Source: Chlorokybus atmophyticus (Eukaryota > Streptophyta > Chlorokybophyceae > Chlorokybales > Chlorokybaceae). From it: 64,000 nt of DNA. Position numbers and translations under genes: made by a program. The stretch spans positions 112,937 through 176,936 of the forward strand of contig RHPI01000671.1 in the NCBI GenBank assembly GCA_009103225.1, read 5' to 3'. Shown in pieces: positions 46,551-58,517 of this stretch (the first letter of the stretch is position 1; each line of letters opens with the position of its first letter). Under the pieces are notes generated by a model. The model was given only the letters and a program-made list of their open reading frames with translations. It was not told the origin of the DNA and did not search any database.

Positions 46551-49009
46551 TGAGGGGAGGCTGCTTGCTCAGGTTGTGTGCAGGTCGTTGGGTGTTGTGG
46601 GTGGAGACATGGAGTCTCAAGTGCATTGGGTTACATCATGAGGTAGGTATTGTACAGTGATTGACAATGTTGATGACACGCTCGAGTTTACATGGCAGTT
46701 GCATGGTAGAGCCATGCAGTTGGTGTATGGGTGTTGATACGACATATACGTGCTGTGGTGAGTCTGCTGTGCGAGTTGCATGTGTTGCGTGGTGATTACC
46801 GGTAGCACAGAAGCCTGGAGGCGCAGTCCCACTACGAAGTTGTCAGCTTGTGTTATTTTTTGCACGTTGGCTTTCATGGTGACTTTGGTGCTTGGGCCCA
46901 TGTGTACACACTGCCCTTCAATGCCTGCGATGAGATGCAAGGCACGTAATCGGTTCACATGTACTCTGCAGACGGTACATGTTGGAAATATGTAGCTAGA
47001 AGTAGTGCACTCGTGTGTGGCCTTCAGAAATGACTTCCAGATTTTGAGCTTGATTGGTCAATTATAATGGAGTGTAAATGAAACGCCTCTGTTTACTTTC
47101 AGCCCCTCAAGAAATACATTGACGTTTAGTGTTTATGGCTAGTTGTCAGGGTAGTTTCCACACATCAGTACACACAACAGCATGTATTTGCATCACATAC
47201 AAACTCTGGTTTAGTTGGCCTGCAATGGTAGTGGAAAGCTCTGGATACAGACTGCTGAACGCTTGCATGCCATCACGAAATGCAGCCATTATGAACAATA
47301 TTGTGCTGCAGCTGAATTCAATATTCATCAATCCTCATGTGAATGGCAACATATTCCCTACAATCATGCATGTACAATGAACATGATTCAATTTGCAAGT
47401 GTGTACATGCAGTCACAAACAAATTGATGTAAACATGATGCGTTTGCCTTATTGCTAATGTGTCATGTGAAACATGTGCACGATGCAATGCACATGTAGA
47501 TATGTACCAAATAGTAACAACATTGTTCCACGTGTTTAACTGTACGATGCGACATTGTTTTATAAAATCTGACCTATTGCTTTGTATTGCATAAGAGGTT
47601 TACGATGCAAGAACAATTGCTTGATTTATACAAGTCACTCTTTTTATTTAATGATTACAAAAGGCAAATTTTGCATACACACGACCGCATTACATATCTA
47701 TTTGCACTTGGGTTGGATGGTATCCAACAAAAGCGTGTATGGATGAAGCTTTGCAGAGGTTTCATTGGTAATGTGAATGGTTTAACATTCAACCAATTGT
47801 GGATATTATTGTCACAATCACCACCTCAGTGTGATGTTAACCACTCAATGCACTAATGTACACCGCAGCACAGTCGCTTATGCCAGGGATTGCGGGGACG
47901 TAGAATCCACTCGCAGCACACAAGTAGCACAGCCGCCTGCAAGTGGCATGCAGTAAGACCCTGGAAGGATGCAGTCACACATGCACACAGGTGCATGGCT
48001 ATCGTGCATGCACATTCTCAACATACAAGAGGCATACACATACACCAACAGTGTATGAGGCTACAGCATGCACATACACATGCATGCACACTTAGCAATG
48101 CACAAGGGCAGAACCAGCTAGGCAAGGGTTGTCCACAACAACAGGTGGTCAAGGAAGACCACCAATAACTCCACCAGCAGTAGGAAGTGGGAGACGCCTA
48201 CTCTTCAGTGCGGGTGTAACATCGGCGCCTTAACCACTAGGCTACGGCAGCAAAAGTTGCTACCATAGGAGGAGCCACATGCCATTCTACCATGTCCCAT
48301 ACCATGTTCCATATCATGTCCCATATCATGGTATGACAACAGGCGTCAAGGTAAATACCTTAAACCATAGCCAGACTTAAAAACGCCCCACACAGGAGGG
48401 TAAGAAAGACCCCTTGAACAGTTCATTCAAGCACCCCAAACACACAGCAACAAGCACAAGACTGAGTCCAACTGACCCCCCAACACCATGTTGGCCCAAC
48501 CTATTATACTCCTCCCTGATGCCTTCCCACAGGTGAGCTTAGCCATCAACGCCTTTTCGCCACATTGTGCTGACATAGTAGATTCTTTTTGCCATACATT
48601 TCTCCGAGAGGTACCAGCATATGCCACTGGCATATGCCAACATAATGTGACATTCATCACTCCAACTATGCTTATCAATTACTACTGTATCACACAAAAT
48701 ACACTGTTGTCACACATGTCTCATCAACCAGCTGATGACATGTACACTGACCAATTGTGTGCAAGCTGCTTATCACTGCCTTGTACAGTTCATCTTGCCC
48801 AAGGCTCATCAGCACAAGTCTAACTGTATCAGCGAACCACCTAAGTACTGCACACTTAAGCAGTTGAACTCCCATACAATCATGCTATAAACATAGCAGC
48901 CTGAAAGCGAGCATGCCTTGCTTATTATGCGTGACAATCATTGTATACATGACATCACATTGTTTTTTCATACATGTATGAAAGCTTGTGCACATGTGAG
49001 AGGGTAGGG
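46551..49009. other. Gene-poor region
   Basis: Mostly AT-rich non-coding DNA. An isolated 89-codon frame at 47587-47856 lies in AT-rich sequence and shows no domain I know. A tRNA-like/SINE-like fragment is at about 48170-48252 (minus). CATGTCCCATA-type short repeats occur near 48285-48330. Nothing else supportable. Confidence 0.4.
48170..48252 (-). repeat. tRNA-derived SINE-like fragment (weak)
   Basis: On the minus strand the sequence begins GCCGTAGCCTAGTGGTTAAG, a near-consensus tRNA D-arm/A-box (TAGCCTAGTGG). A recognisable B-box (GGTTCGAATCC) is missing and the expected cloverleaf does not close, so this is not a functional tRNA. A decayed tRNA-type SINE head is the best explanation. 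Confidence 0.3.
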
Positions 49010-49099
49010 NNNNNNNNNNNNNNNNNNNNNNNNNNNNNNNNNNNNNNNNNNNNNNNNNNNNNNNNNNNNNNNNNNNNNNNNNNNNNNNNNNNNNNNNNN
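49010..49099. other. Assembly gap (90 N) beside a G homopolymer
   Basis: A run of N is followed by about 16 G. This is the same pattern as the first gap on the opposite strand, so homopolymer sequencing failure is likely. Confidence 0.98.
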
Positions 49100-49592
49100 G
49101 GGGGGGGGGGGGGGGAAAGGCTAAGACTATCCACGTTGTATTGCGTTGCCATAACTACCTCAAACGTGACGTGGAATTTATGCTGCGGTCTAAAGTATGT
49201 ACATGTATACTGTTTGTCTTCAATGCTTACGCTATATTATACCCTATCGATAAGACAAGCTTCATCACATCATGTAGGGACTACAGCGGCATAATGCAGC
49301 TAAGCTTGCCACGCACTGTGATTCATGATCTTCAAAGCATAACAAGACACAACATGTGGAACCATGTTGCATGCACTGCGAAGCATTGTCACTGTCAGGG
49401 TATGCTTATATCCACGCGAGTCTAACGGTTGGGTACGCATTCAACTGCCACATCGATGCCACGTGGCAGTTGACGGCTTAGCAATGGCGCAGTGTTCGAA
49501 GCGTTCAGCTTGCCTTAGAGCAAGGCTTTGGGGTGTGGTTGGCGGCGGCGGCGGCGGCGGCATCGCCGCCGGCGTGGTGGTTCTCGACAGCA
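49100..49592. other. Intergenic/upstream of the C2-domain gene
   Basis: A short AT-rich open frame (49141-49425) follows the gap without known domains. An imperfect inverted repeat lies near 49440-49472. A (GGC)n run near 49541-49560 is just upstream of the C2 start and is probably 5' UTR or promoter. Confidence 0.35.
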
Positions 49593-51721
49593 ATGCCGAG
49601 CGGCACGTTGGAAGTGCAAGGTTTGCGTTGTTTCCATTTACAAAGCCGTGGTTGTGTTTCTCATCATTTGCCCCCTTCATGTGTGGCCAACTGACCGTTG
49701 CTATGCGCTTGCCTCCGCCGCAGCCAATGGGGCGGTTCACCTGCATGACACCGAGGTGTTTGGTGAGTAGAAAAGCTGCGTCTTTATCGGTTGAAACGTG
49801 TTCTTGAGCTTTTTGTCTTATTTTAGTGCTTGTTTGTTTTGGTCGTCAACAGGGCGGCAGGACCCCTACTGCATAGTCCAAGTGGGGCAGGTGCAGTTCC
49901 GCACAAGGACGCATACAGGTAGGAATAGGGTTTGTGACTTGACGTCATGGCTTGCACCGAACGCACGCAAGGGGGCCACACTGTTGAGGCATTAAGTGCT
50001 TGCCATATGCGAAAAAGCCTTGCGTTAAGCTAGCTCATTGCATCCTAGCATGTGCCTTCAGGGTGTGTCAAGGCAGGTAGAATGCAGCCCAAATGCGCAG
50101 GTAGAATGCAGCCCAAATGCGAAAAGCATGTCTAGTTGATGTATATGCTCCTGCGTCAGATGGGCTGTTTTGGCAGCTTCAATTTCTTCATTGGTTGGTT
50201 GATAACTCGTAGACAAGCCCCTGGCTTGCAGCTATTTCCGCGCTGTCGCAGAGCATGCCTTGCGCATGTCACAGCAATGCCACATGCCTCCTAACATGTT
50301 CATTTTGTCTGCCAACCTGCAATGTGTGTTTTGAGTTGGCATACACCATCACTTTTTGATTGCACGCGCATGCAGATGGTGGTCGCAATCCTCGCTGGAA
50401 TGAAAAGTTCACGTTCCAGGTACAAATTCCAACCACAAATGCCTTGCGCAGGACACGATGACCGTGCTTGCGTGTGTCCATGTATGTGCGAGTTAATATT
50501 GGTGACACAAAGTGTTGATGAAGGTTCCTGAAGGGGTGGGTGACATGGGTGTGTTTGTGTACAACGCCAACAATGTGACTGCGGATGACATTATTGGAAG
50601 CAGCAGGTATGCCTGTAACAGCCATTGCCCACGCTAACGACCATGCGGATGAACATGGCGTGACAGCTGCTGCGTTTTGCCTTGTAGGGTGAATTTAAGT
50701 AACGTTTTCAGCCGGGGCTTTGAGACAGCATCATACCCGCTTCAATCACGAAGCAACAGGTGGGTTTCAACCGCGTTTTGCGTTTGCTTCTGCGTGTGCG
50801 TGTTTGTGTGTTTAACCAGCGCGCACGAGAATGTGCACTGAATGGTTTGTGACTTGTGTAAAGCAGAGCTGCTGGAGATGTGCAGATGGTGCTGACATTC
50901 ACGGTACGTATCAAACTATGCATACGTTGCCAGCATTAACATGAATGCCCTACGTACTTTAAACTTCAACAATGTGACCATCTGCAGAGCGCCAAGCCAC
51001 ATGGAGGAGGAAGTGCTCATCCACAGGTGACTTCTTGGCCCTTGCTCTCACCATAATCCTTCCTGTTGAGGCCAAGCTCATGTTTTTTCTGTCACATGCA
51101 GGGTTACGCCCAGCAAGCAGGCTATCCCCCTCCTGCATACAGTGCGGCTCCAGGGGGCTATCCACCTTCCGCGCCAGCGCCGTACCCGCAGGCGGTGGCG
51201 GCACCCGTATACACTGTCCCACCGCAAGCAATGTATGCGGCGGGCTACCCGCCCCCGCCGGCGCCAGCATACCCGCCGCAGCCTATGGCACCCATGTACC
51301 CACCACCGCAACCCGGATACGGTGAGGACACTGTCTAGGTTGTGTGTGCAGCTAATTTGCATGCGTGCACGTGTGTATATGCGTGTGCGCGCATGCCACC
51401 ACCGCAACCGGCTACAGTGAGGAAAGAGTGCGTGCGAGTGTGTGTGCAAGTGTGCGTGTGTGTTTTGTTCTCGAGTGCTCGTGACAAGTTCATCTCAACA
51501 ATGCAACTGTTCTGTGTGCAGCCCCGGCGGCAGCATATCCTTTTGGGGGTTATCCACCTCCGCCAATGGCTCCTGCCATGTATGGGGCCCCAGCGATGTA
51601 CGGGGCACATCATGGGCCATCGGGTTATGGACACGTGGGCCACGGGTACAAGCACGGCCACAAGCACTCCAAGAAGAAGTGGAAGAAGTGGAAAAAGAAG
51701 GCAAAGTGCTGCATCCTGTAG
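49593..51721 (+). CDS. C2-domain protein with Pro/Tyr-rich tail and polybasic CaaX-like C-terminus
   Basis: Ten exons (49593-49620, 49724-49762, 49853-49918, 50376-50419, 50524-50606, 50688-50759, 50867-50903, 50988-51026, 51102-51321, 51522-51721) join in phase to 275 aa. Residues 1-120 form one C2 domain of the plant SRC2/elicitor-responsive type: MPSGTLEV at the start, then HDTEVFGRQDPYCIVQVG and GGRNPRWNEKFTF. C2 domains bind membranes, often with Ca2+; Asp18 and Asp26 of the first loop are present, while the third loop has Asn at one usual Asp position. Residues ~124-245 are rich in Gly, Pro, Tyr and Ala. The end is strongly basic (KKKWKKWKKKAK) followed by CCIL, a CaaX-like box whose final Leu would favour geranylgeranylation. 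Exon 1 is only 28 nt; it was chosen because MPSGTLEV fits the family and the phase. Confidence 0.85.
50073..50120. repeat. 24-bp tandem duplication in intron 3 of the C2 gene
   Basis: The unit GCAGGTAGAATGCAGCCCAA plus ATGC occurs twice head-to-tail (50073-50096, 50097-50120) without differences. Confidence 0.95.
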
Positions 51722-52443
51722 CCTCCATGCTGCCTAACCCTTTTCTCACATCACTTGTAATGCCAGTACTGAGTGCATGTGTTGGCACATGGCACCAACA
51801 GCCCATAGCTTCTGCTTTGAGTACACGTATATTTCAAACATGAGAACATCACGAAAATACTACAACAACACCACAACAATAACGCAATGTCGCATGCGGC
51901 AGAGCTGAGATTTTCTGCTTGCCACGCAGTGAGGATGCGAGTGTGGGAGACGCCAGGCAGCAGATGGAGTTGTAAGAGCGGTCGTGTGTAGTAGTCAGAT
52001 GGTAGCCTCGCGCGCAGGAAACATGACAGGAGCAGTTTGTTCACCAATAACACCTTTGCTTTCATTCAGTTCAACCCAATTATTCTGGACAGTTGCTGGG
52101 TATGGTGCACAGAGCTTATGGCAGTACATTGTCAAGCACTGTGACAGTTCAGTATCGTGTGGACACCATATCATGCCAATGGCACGTTATAGGCAAAATT
52201 CCTTGCCTTGAAGCCTAGGCCAGGCAAGCTTGCAGAAAACAGGGTGATGCACTCACTGCGCAATGGTATGAATGAGCTGAGCTCCTGCCGGCAATCCATA
52301 TGCTGCGCTTGCGGTCGCCTTCATACTTCATCGCAAAAGGCTGTTGTTGGCAGACTCAAAGCGTCACTTGCCAAATACTTGCAAGCAGCCAAGTCTTCGC
52401 CAGTCAAACGTGAAACAGAAGTCCTTCTGTGAACGCTCTTGCT
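51722..52443. other. Convergent intergenic region
   Basis: Lies between the stop of the C2 gene and the stop of the PET100-like gene. No gene or notable structure seen. Confidence 0.45.
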
Positions 52444-52651
52444 TCAATGCTGCTTGGCTGCAGCAGCTTCCAGCGCGCGCTTGCGGTCCCTCAGCATGGC
52501 ATCCAGCTCGTCTGCGCTTGGGGGCCGTGGACCCTCCGGCGGGTACACCACGTATCTCCGCTGGAGGATAAGTAGGAATAAGACACCATGAACCATCGAG
52601 ACGGACGATATCATGCACATGCGTGCATACTCGCACGCACACGCGCACGTG

Positions 52652-52706
<55 letters not shown>

Positions 52707-53154
52707 GAGACCCACATGCAAAGCGAGCCAGCCTCAGTTGAGCACTAGACACAAAACTTGATGACGACAACGACCACAACCACGCCAATTGTGGTTAGTG
52801 ACGACAACCACATTAGTCGGTGTGGTTAGTAGTGGCAAACAAGAGTGTTGTAGTCGTCACTGACTACAACAATTACAATTGTTGTCCTCACACCCAAGAT
52901 CACAACAACCGTTGTCGTCACTAGCCACAACATTGACAACAGCAGCAGTTGTGTTCTTCCGGATTCGACCAGTGTAGGCCAATGCCAGGCCCGGACATCC
53001 ATGCATGCATGCACAGCTTGCTTACGTTTTCGATAACGGATTCGAGGTTGGATGGCGACGCGACGAAGAAAGCTGTGAGTGAGACGGGAATGGCCAGGTA
53101 CACCCCGAACTTGAACACCTCCAGCAGCTTCTTCGACGCCGACTTGCTCGCCAT
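52444..53154 (-). CDS. PET100: PET100-like cytochrome c oxidase assembly factor
   Basis: Two exons (53154-53026, 52560-52444) join in phase to 81 aa. PET100 is a small inner-mitochondrial-membrane protein needed to assemble complex IV. The sequence has the family layout: a short basic start, the LEVFKFGVYLAIPVSLTAFF helix, a hydrophilic link, and RRYVVYPPEGPRPPS followed by a charged Ala-rich helix (AMLRDRKRALEAAAAKQH). Length matches (about 75-110 aa in eukaryotes). The intron includes a (GA)n microsatellite. Head-to-head with the DUF1350 gene, 325 bp apart. Confidence 0.88.
52655..52705. repeat. (GA)n microsatellite
   Basis: About 25 AG/GA units lie within the single intron of the PET100-like gene. 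On the minus strand this is a CT run about 100 nt upstream of the acceptor. Confidence 0.97.
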
Positions 53155-53479
53155 ATTACGGCGCTGTATGCACTACTCACAAAACAATAGCACTCCAATG
53201 CTGCTATGCACTGCACTGGGCCTCTCGGCCTGGTCTGGCCTAGTCTACCAGAACACACCAGCCCAGAGCAGCAACTTCAGGCCAGGACACCCCAGGCGCC
53301 GCTCTCTCAATCTTGTCGTCGCACGCAGACACTGCTAGGTCTACTACCGTGAGCTAAGCCTAGATCAGGCTGTGCTGTATGCCCTTGGCCCAGTCTGCTC
53401 TGCTCTGCTCTGCTGTGGTCTGGTATGGTCGACTGGGCAACGTGTAGGGTTTCATTGTGTCACCCACTAGGCGACGGTG

Positions 53480-56107
53480 ATGGCGATGGCGGCGGGGGTG
53501 TCCGTGGGGGTGACTCTCTTGTGGCCGTCCACGCGAGCTGCTGCTGCCTTGGCTCTGCGGCCAGCAGCAGGTCATGCGGCAGCGGGGTGTGGGGACAGGC
53601 GGCCAGCGCTGAAGGTGGTTGTGAAGCGGAAGCCGTCTGTGGAGTGCCGCAGCTCAAGGCGAGATGGTGGACGGCTGCTGCGCTCTCCCACGCCCGTTTG
53701 CAGAGCAGGTCAGGGGGTGGTGAGACGGTAGCTGGTGTGCATGTTGCTGGCAGAGGGATGTGTGTGATGGCGTGGGAGCGCATTGCTCATCGACGTGCAT
53801 GCAACAGCCGTGTGCTCCGCCAGCATCCTACAGTGGCATGCATACGAGTGTGCATGCTTGCATTTAGCGTGCATTCCCTGATCCCTGATCTATATGCATG
53901 CACTCCAACCGCACGCATGCCTGCATGCATGCAGGCAAGCAGGCTACTACAGCATACCGTCAAATGATAATACTACACTACTGCAGCATGAGATGAGGCT
54001 GTCTTATTGCCGACCGCGTATTACTGAAAACATAGCTCTGACGATGCTGTTCGTATGTGCTGACGACGACTATGAATGTTGACCCGTACTCCAAACGTAT
54101 GCACTTGGCGTGCCACCTGGAGTGCATATTGACGTGGAACCTTGACTTTGACAGCAACAACGAGTGCTGCCACCGAACAACCGCCACTCGACTGGTCGAC
54201 ATTTGACAGCTGGACTCAGGTGCTACCTCAATCCGCACTGAGTGCACTATTGAACTTGTGACCGTTCTGTTGCTGTTCCGGATCCATTTGGCCAAGCATC
54301 AATCACCACTGTATTGCAAGCTCTCTGACTGAATTTGCATGCTGGCAGGTTGGCGAGTGTCGAGTACTCGCACCCCCTCGCAGGCTTCTGAGCGCACCGC
54401 GCGGAGTCATTCACTTTCTTGGCGGCGCTTTCATTGGAGCTATACCTGAAGTCACTTACAGGCACAGTCTTGAAGCCACCTCAGTGCACGCAGCTTCTTG
54501 CTGACTTCATGCATAGTTCTGGAGACTTGGATTCATGCGTTACAAATTGTATGCGCGTGCATCTCTCATTGCAGGTTTTGACGCAGGACAGTGTTGGAAG
54601 GGCTTGCAGCAGACGGTTACGTTGTCATCGCAAATCCCTTCAGGCTGACGTTCCGACACGTTGATTCCTGTCAAGAGGCTAATGACCGCTTCATGGCCAC
54701 ATACAATGCTCTCTGCGCACAAGGTCAGGCCTAGACAGTCGCCTCTTGTGGCTTTGTTGTCATGTACTCAAAGCACTCAGCTTAGCTGTGCGTTGTTTAT
54801 CACAGGCTTCACCACTCCACGAGGCACTGCCGTGGATATTGCAAGCCTGCCTGTGTATGGGATTGGACACAGCAATGGCGCACTGCTTCACCTTCTTATA
54901 GGTATACGCATGATGTTCCCCATGGCGAGAGGCGTGTACACACCTCAAGCTGCTTGTATATGCTGACCAGTCTTCCTCCCTGTCGGTGTAGGAGCTGTGT
55001 GCAGCAATGTCAATGTGCAAGCCAATGTGCTCATCTCATATAACAACAAGCCTGCCGCAGATGCCATCCCATTTGTAGAGCAAGTGAGTACTTGCCTGTG
55101 CCACGATCAACATATGGGTTGGGACACACTGCTATATTACAAAAATGTCAAATCCCACATTTAGGTGCTTCCTTCCGTGGGGCAGCTGGCGCCATTAATA
55201 AACTCCATGCGTCCTGGTCAATTCGCGCAAGACGCCGTACGCCAGCTTGGTGAGATTGAGCGCCAGCTCGCTCTCACTGGGCTCACAGTGTCCAAGACTG
55301 CGCGAGACATTGTGCCGGTGTTGAATCAGATCATACCTTTTCTGGAAGAGGTGTTGGTTCCTCTCAAGCTTGTGGGCTTGCCGCAGCTATGCGCTATAAT
55401 CCCGCTCAAGCGAGGAATTGCACTTGTTGTTAGGCTGAGAGGTTCTCTTGTTCAGGTGCAAGCGGGTCAGGCGGAGTTCTACCCACCCCCGGCGGAGAGT
55501 TTGGCGATGATAGAGCAGCAGTACAAGATTCCTCGCACGCTGTTGGTGCGCCATCTGTTCATTCCTTAAAGCAACGGATTAGTGTTTGTTAGTGTATCTG
55601 CACGCCACCAAGTCGTGACCATCCGGTTGTGTGGCAGGTTCAATTCTTGGATGATGGATTGGATGAGACACCAAAGATTGTGCAGGCGTTCTCTTCAAGG
55701 GGAATCGACTATGAAATCATGATGCTTGGTGGGAGTCATCTGACTCCAGTGTCTCAGGTATCTTATGCCGCACTTTTGGCTTTGTATTGTAGTTTTCGCG
55801 ATCTGCATATCAAGTTAGCCAAACAAACATGTCATGGATACCGCCACTAGGACTTTACTGTTGCACAGCCGTAGTATACAAGATTACAACTACGCCAGCA
55901 GTTAGCATTCGCAATCCGTGAATATGCATCATTTGTGCATTTTTAGGCATGCATTGATTCATGCGTGCTGTGTTGCAGGAGGCCAAATGGCAAATTGGCC
56001 CTGTGTTCACACCAGTTGATGCGATTGCGCAAGCGTTGCGCTCGCAAAGCTCGCGTGAAGTCAAGGCGCTGCAGATTGAGATCAGGAGGTGGTTGCGCTC
56101 CCTGTGA
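53480..56107 (+). CDS. DUF1350 alpha/beta-hydrolase-like protein, probably plastid-targeted
   Basis: Nine exons (53480-53708, 54155-54219, 54349-54461, 54587-54723, 54806-54901, 54992-55083, 55165-55545, 55638-55757, 55979-56107) join in phase to 453 aa. DUF1350 proteins occur in plants, algae and cyanobacteria and have an alpha/beta-hydrolase-like fold of unknown activity. Seen here: a basic Ala/Ser/Arg-rich leader of about 75 residues, like a chloroplast transit peptide; PRGVIHFLGGAFIGAIPEVT; LAADGYVVIANPFRLTF; the nucleophile-elbow-like GIGHSNGALLHLL (Ser about 204); and SYNNKPAADAIPF, typical of the family. The C-terminus ends with a helical EVKALQIEIRRWLRSL segment. Exon 2 (65 nt) was placed because it restores phase between exons 1 and 3. 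Intron 3 has a GC donor (54462). Confidence 0.87.
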
Positions 56108-57913
56108 TGTGCGTAGTTAGGTGTTGTACAAAAGGGGTATGCTGCTGTGTAGCTAGACAAACCCTGTTTGAAATTAGTTAGCTATGACATCGTCAATTGA
56201 TGGTGTTGCAAATGATGACTCTAGTGGGCTAGCACAAAATGTAACTTGATGATTGTGTAACAAGGCAAGCGCAGAGTCTTGTTGATGCTTGTCGGTATCA
56301 TACACCAAATGCACAGTATGCGGTATGCATAGGCTATTGTCGTCTATATGGAGAGATCGCGTGCATTGGCCCCTCGAGGAAAAGATGAAGGTAGTTCAAA
56401 TCTTGTTGTTGTATGCGTGCGCGCGTGCGTGCAAGGTAGCAAGCTAGCCACAACCAACAAGGGGCACACAGAGCACAGCGCCCGTGTGGGCAGGTACTAA
56501 CCTTCTGCATGCTTGTATGTCTAACGGGGCGGGCTAGTTGTAGCACAGTATAGCAAGCGGCCTTACCGATAGCCCGGTAGTAAATGTTATGTAATGAGTT
56601 GTGAACGTTGGTGTGATGCATGTTGTGCACATAATCCGCACACCGTGTATAAGGAAAATAGAGGGGCCCCCAGTCAACATGCATACAGCACACAAGCCAT
56701 CACATTAACCAGCAACACCACAACAAGTATGCATGCTGGCACAGTACCATACCCCTTATATACACCTTGGGAAGGGTAAAGATAAAAAGCTGAGATCATT
56801 GCACCAATGTAACCCACCACAATCGAACACCCTCAACCCTTTAGCAAAGGTCGTCAATGCGGCGGCATATGAGGTACGTGCAATGCAGCAACCAGGGCAA
56901 GCAAGGTAGGAGGCAAAACAGAGCATTGTCATGCTCAATAGTAACAACAAAGCCATGCATGGCTTATATTTCGGAGCGTAAATTTTGGAGTATATGTACC
57001 GTTATCGATGGGGAATCGCTATAGGACAATTGCATTAACATTGTTTATATTAATCAAAATGGTATTGTGTTGCATGATACATCCCGCTTGAAAACTCCCA
57101 TTGATATAGGGTAACAACGCATGCTGAAAAGGAACCAATTAATTCATTACTAATTCATAAATCAACGTTTCAATACCTGCAAACAAGTAGCAGGTAATTG
57201 CAATCATAGGCACGCATTATGAGCCTTTTACATTCATATTTAGCTGACCAACCCATAATAATGCACCAACAAGCATTTCAGCAGCACATGAAACACATTA
57301 CCATGTGAATGTGCGGTTTTGAATTACAGTTGACGTTAACTGCGGTTGGTTGGGGTTATCAATCCACCTTTAACAGCTACAGCATACGGTGCACTTGTGT
57401 GCGATCATGCAAGCAAACTACAAGATTGTCACTAAGGGCTATTGTTATTCATGCTTAATTAATACATGGTGTGTTAATAAACACATTATGGCTGATGAAT
57501 CGTAAGCGGATGGAAAATTGTTGCAATAGAAATTTACAATGCTTGTGCCTTTTAAATGTGACAAACAATTATTGCTTGTGATATTTTACAAGCGTAATGA
57601 CTTGTATACATCAGATGATAGCAACAACGTTGTGCAAGTACGTGTTAATCAAAGGAAGCGATCATTATTCACAAGTCTGTCATATACAAATGCACACATT
57701 AAATTGAACCGATTGTATTCACGTACATGCATCAAAGTCAACCATAACAACACTGGTAGTTAAGTACCGTTGATGATAGGACTCCCAAAAGCCCTTAATG
57801 TAAGTTCATTATATTATAACAATTACCGGTATCAAAAACACAATGCCCCATAATGTTGTCAACTAGAGTAACAATAAATTGCACAGCGCTAATTCCTCCC
57901 TGCGTGATTGGTG
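56108..57913. other. AT-rich intergenic DNA
   Basis: No gene recognised; a 74-codon frame at 57539-57763 is AT-rich and featureless. A segment at 56729-56766 resembles 20378-20416 (shared ATGCATGC and CACAG(C/T)ACCATACCCCTT), hinting at a dispersed low-copy repeat. Confidence 0.4.
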
Positions 57914-58048
57914 ATGCAACATCAAGCCGAGGCAACGGCTACAAAAGCGGCCAAGCTAACCACGAACGGCGTCAGGCCGCCGGAGCCAATATTGCAGGAC
58001 ACGGTTAACCGAACCTTGTCTCTCGGTACAAGTGGGGAGCTGACCAAG
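57914..58048 (+). other. Possible 5' exon upstream of the zinc-finger gene
   Basis: An open 45-codon segment starts at ATG 57914 (MQHQAEATATKAAKLTTNGV onward) and ends AAG before a GTACAC donor. Its codon usage looks coding. I could not join it in phase to the exon at 58518 using canonical acceptors, so it may be an alternative first exon, a 5' UTR exon, or a separate fragment. Confidence 0.3.
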
Positions 58049-58517
58049 GTACACGTGTAGCTATGCAGTTTGCAACAGCACTAACTGTAACAATCGCGGT
58101 TAGGCTTGTCAAATGAATTCAACCGCTGTCGGTAGACGCCCTGTTGCGGCCTGCCCTTTCGTTGTGCTCCGCACTGCGGTGGCACGCTTGACAGCCGCAG
58201 CTGGGCGGCGTTAGGGTTTAGGGCTTGTTTGAGGTCGGGGCCCGACGAAGGACGTGCTGCCACGTGGCCCGGCGCCGCTGCCCTTGCCCCCGCCACCGCC
58301 GCCGCTGCCTCCGCTGTGGACTTCGACAGCCGGGCGTAGACGCCGGGGATAACAGTCTTTATTTCCCCGGACTGGCTGGGTGCTAGGGTTTCTTGGCTAG
58401 ATAGGGTTTTGGTCCGTGGCTCAGTCGTCGTAGTTGTGGTCCAGCGTTTGGTAGTTTAGGGAGCGCTGTGCTAGACTGGACGTAACAACTTCCAACATCC
58501 CTTCTTGTGATGCTGTC

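Noticed and set aside
47587-47856. 89-codon AT-rich open frame
   Set aside because: Isolated, no domain, no splice partners, and typical of chance frames in low-GC DNA; mentioned only under the gene-poor region.
48170-48252. Functional tRNA gene on the minus strand
   Set aside because: Only the A-box/D-arm fits; no B-box and the acceptor and T stems do not pair.
48955-49294. Open frames running through the second N gap
   Set aside because: Mostly N and poly-G; no supportable coding content.
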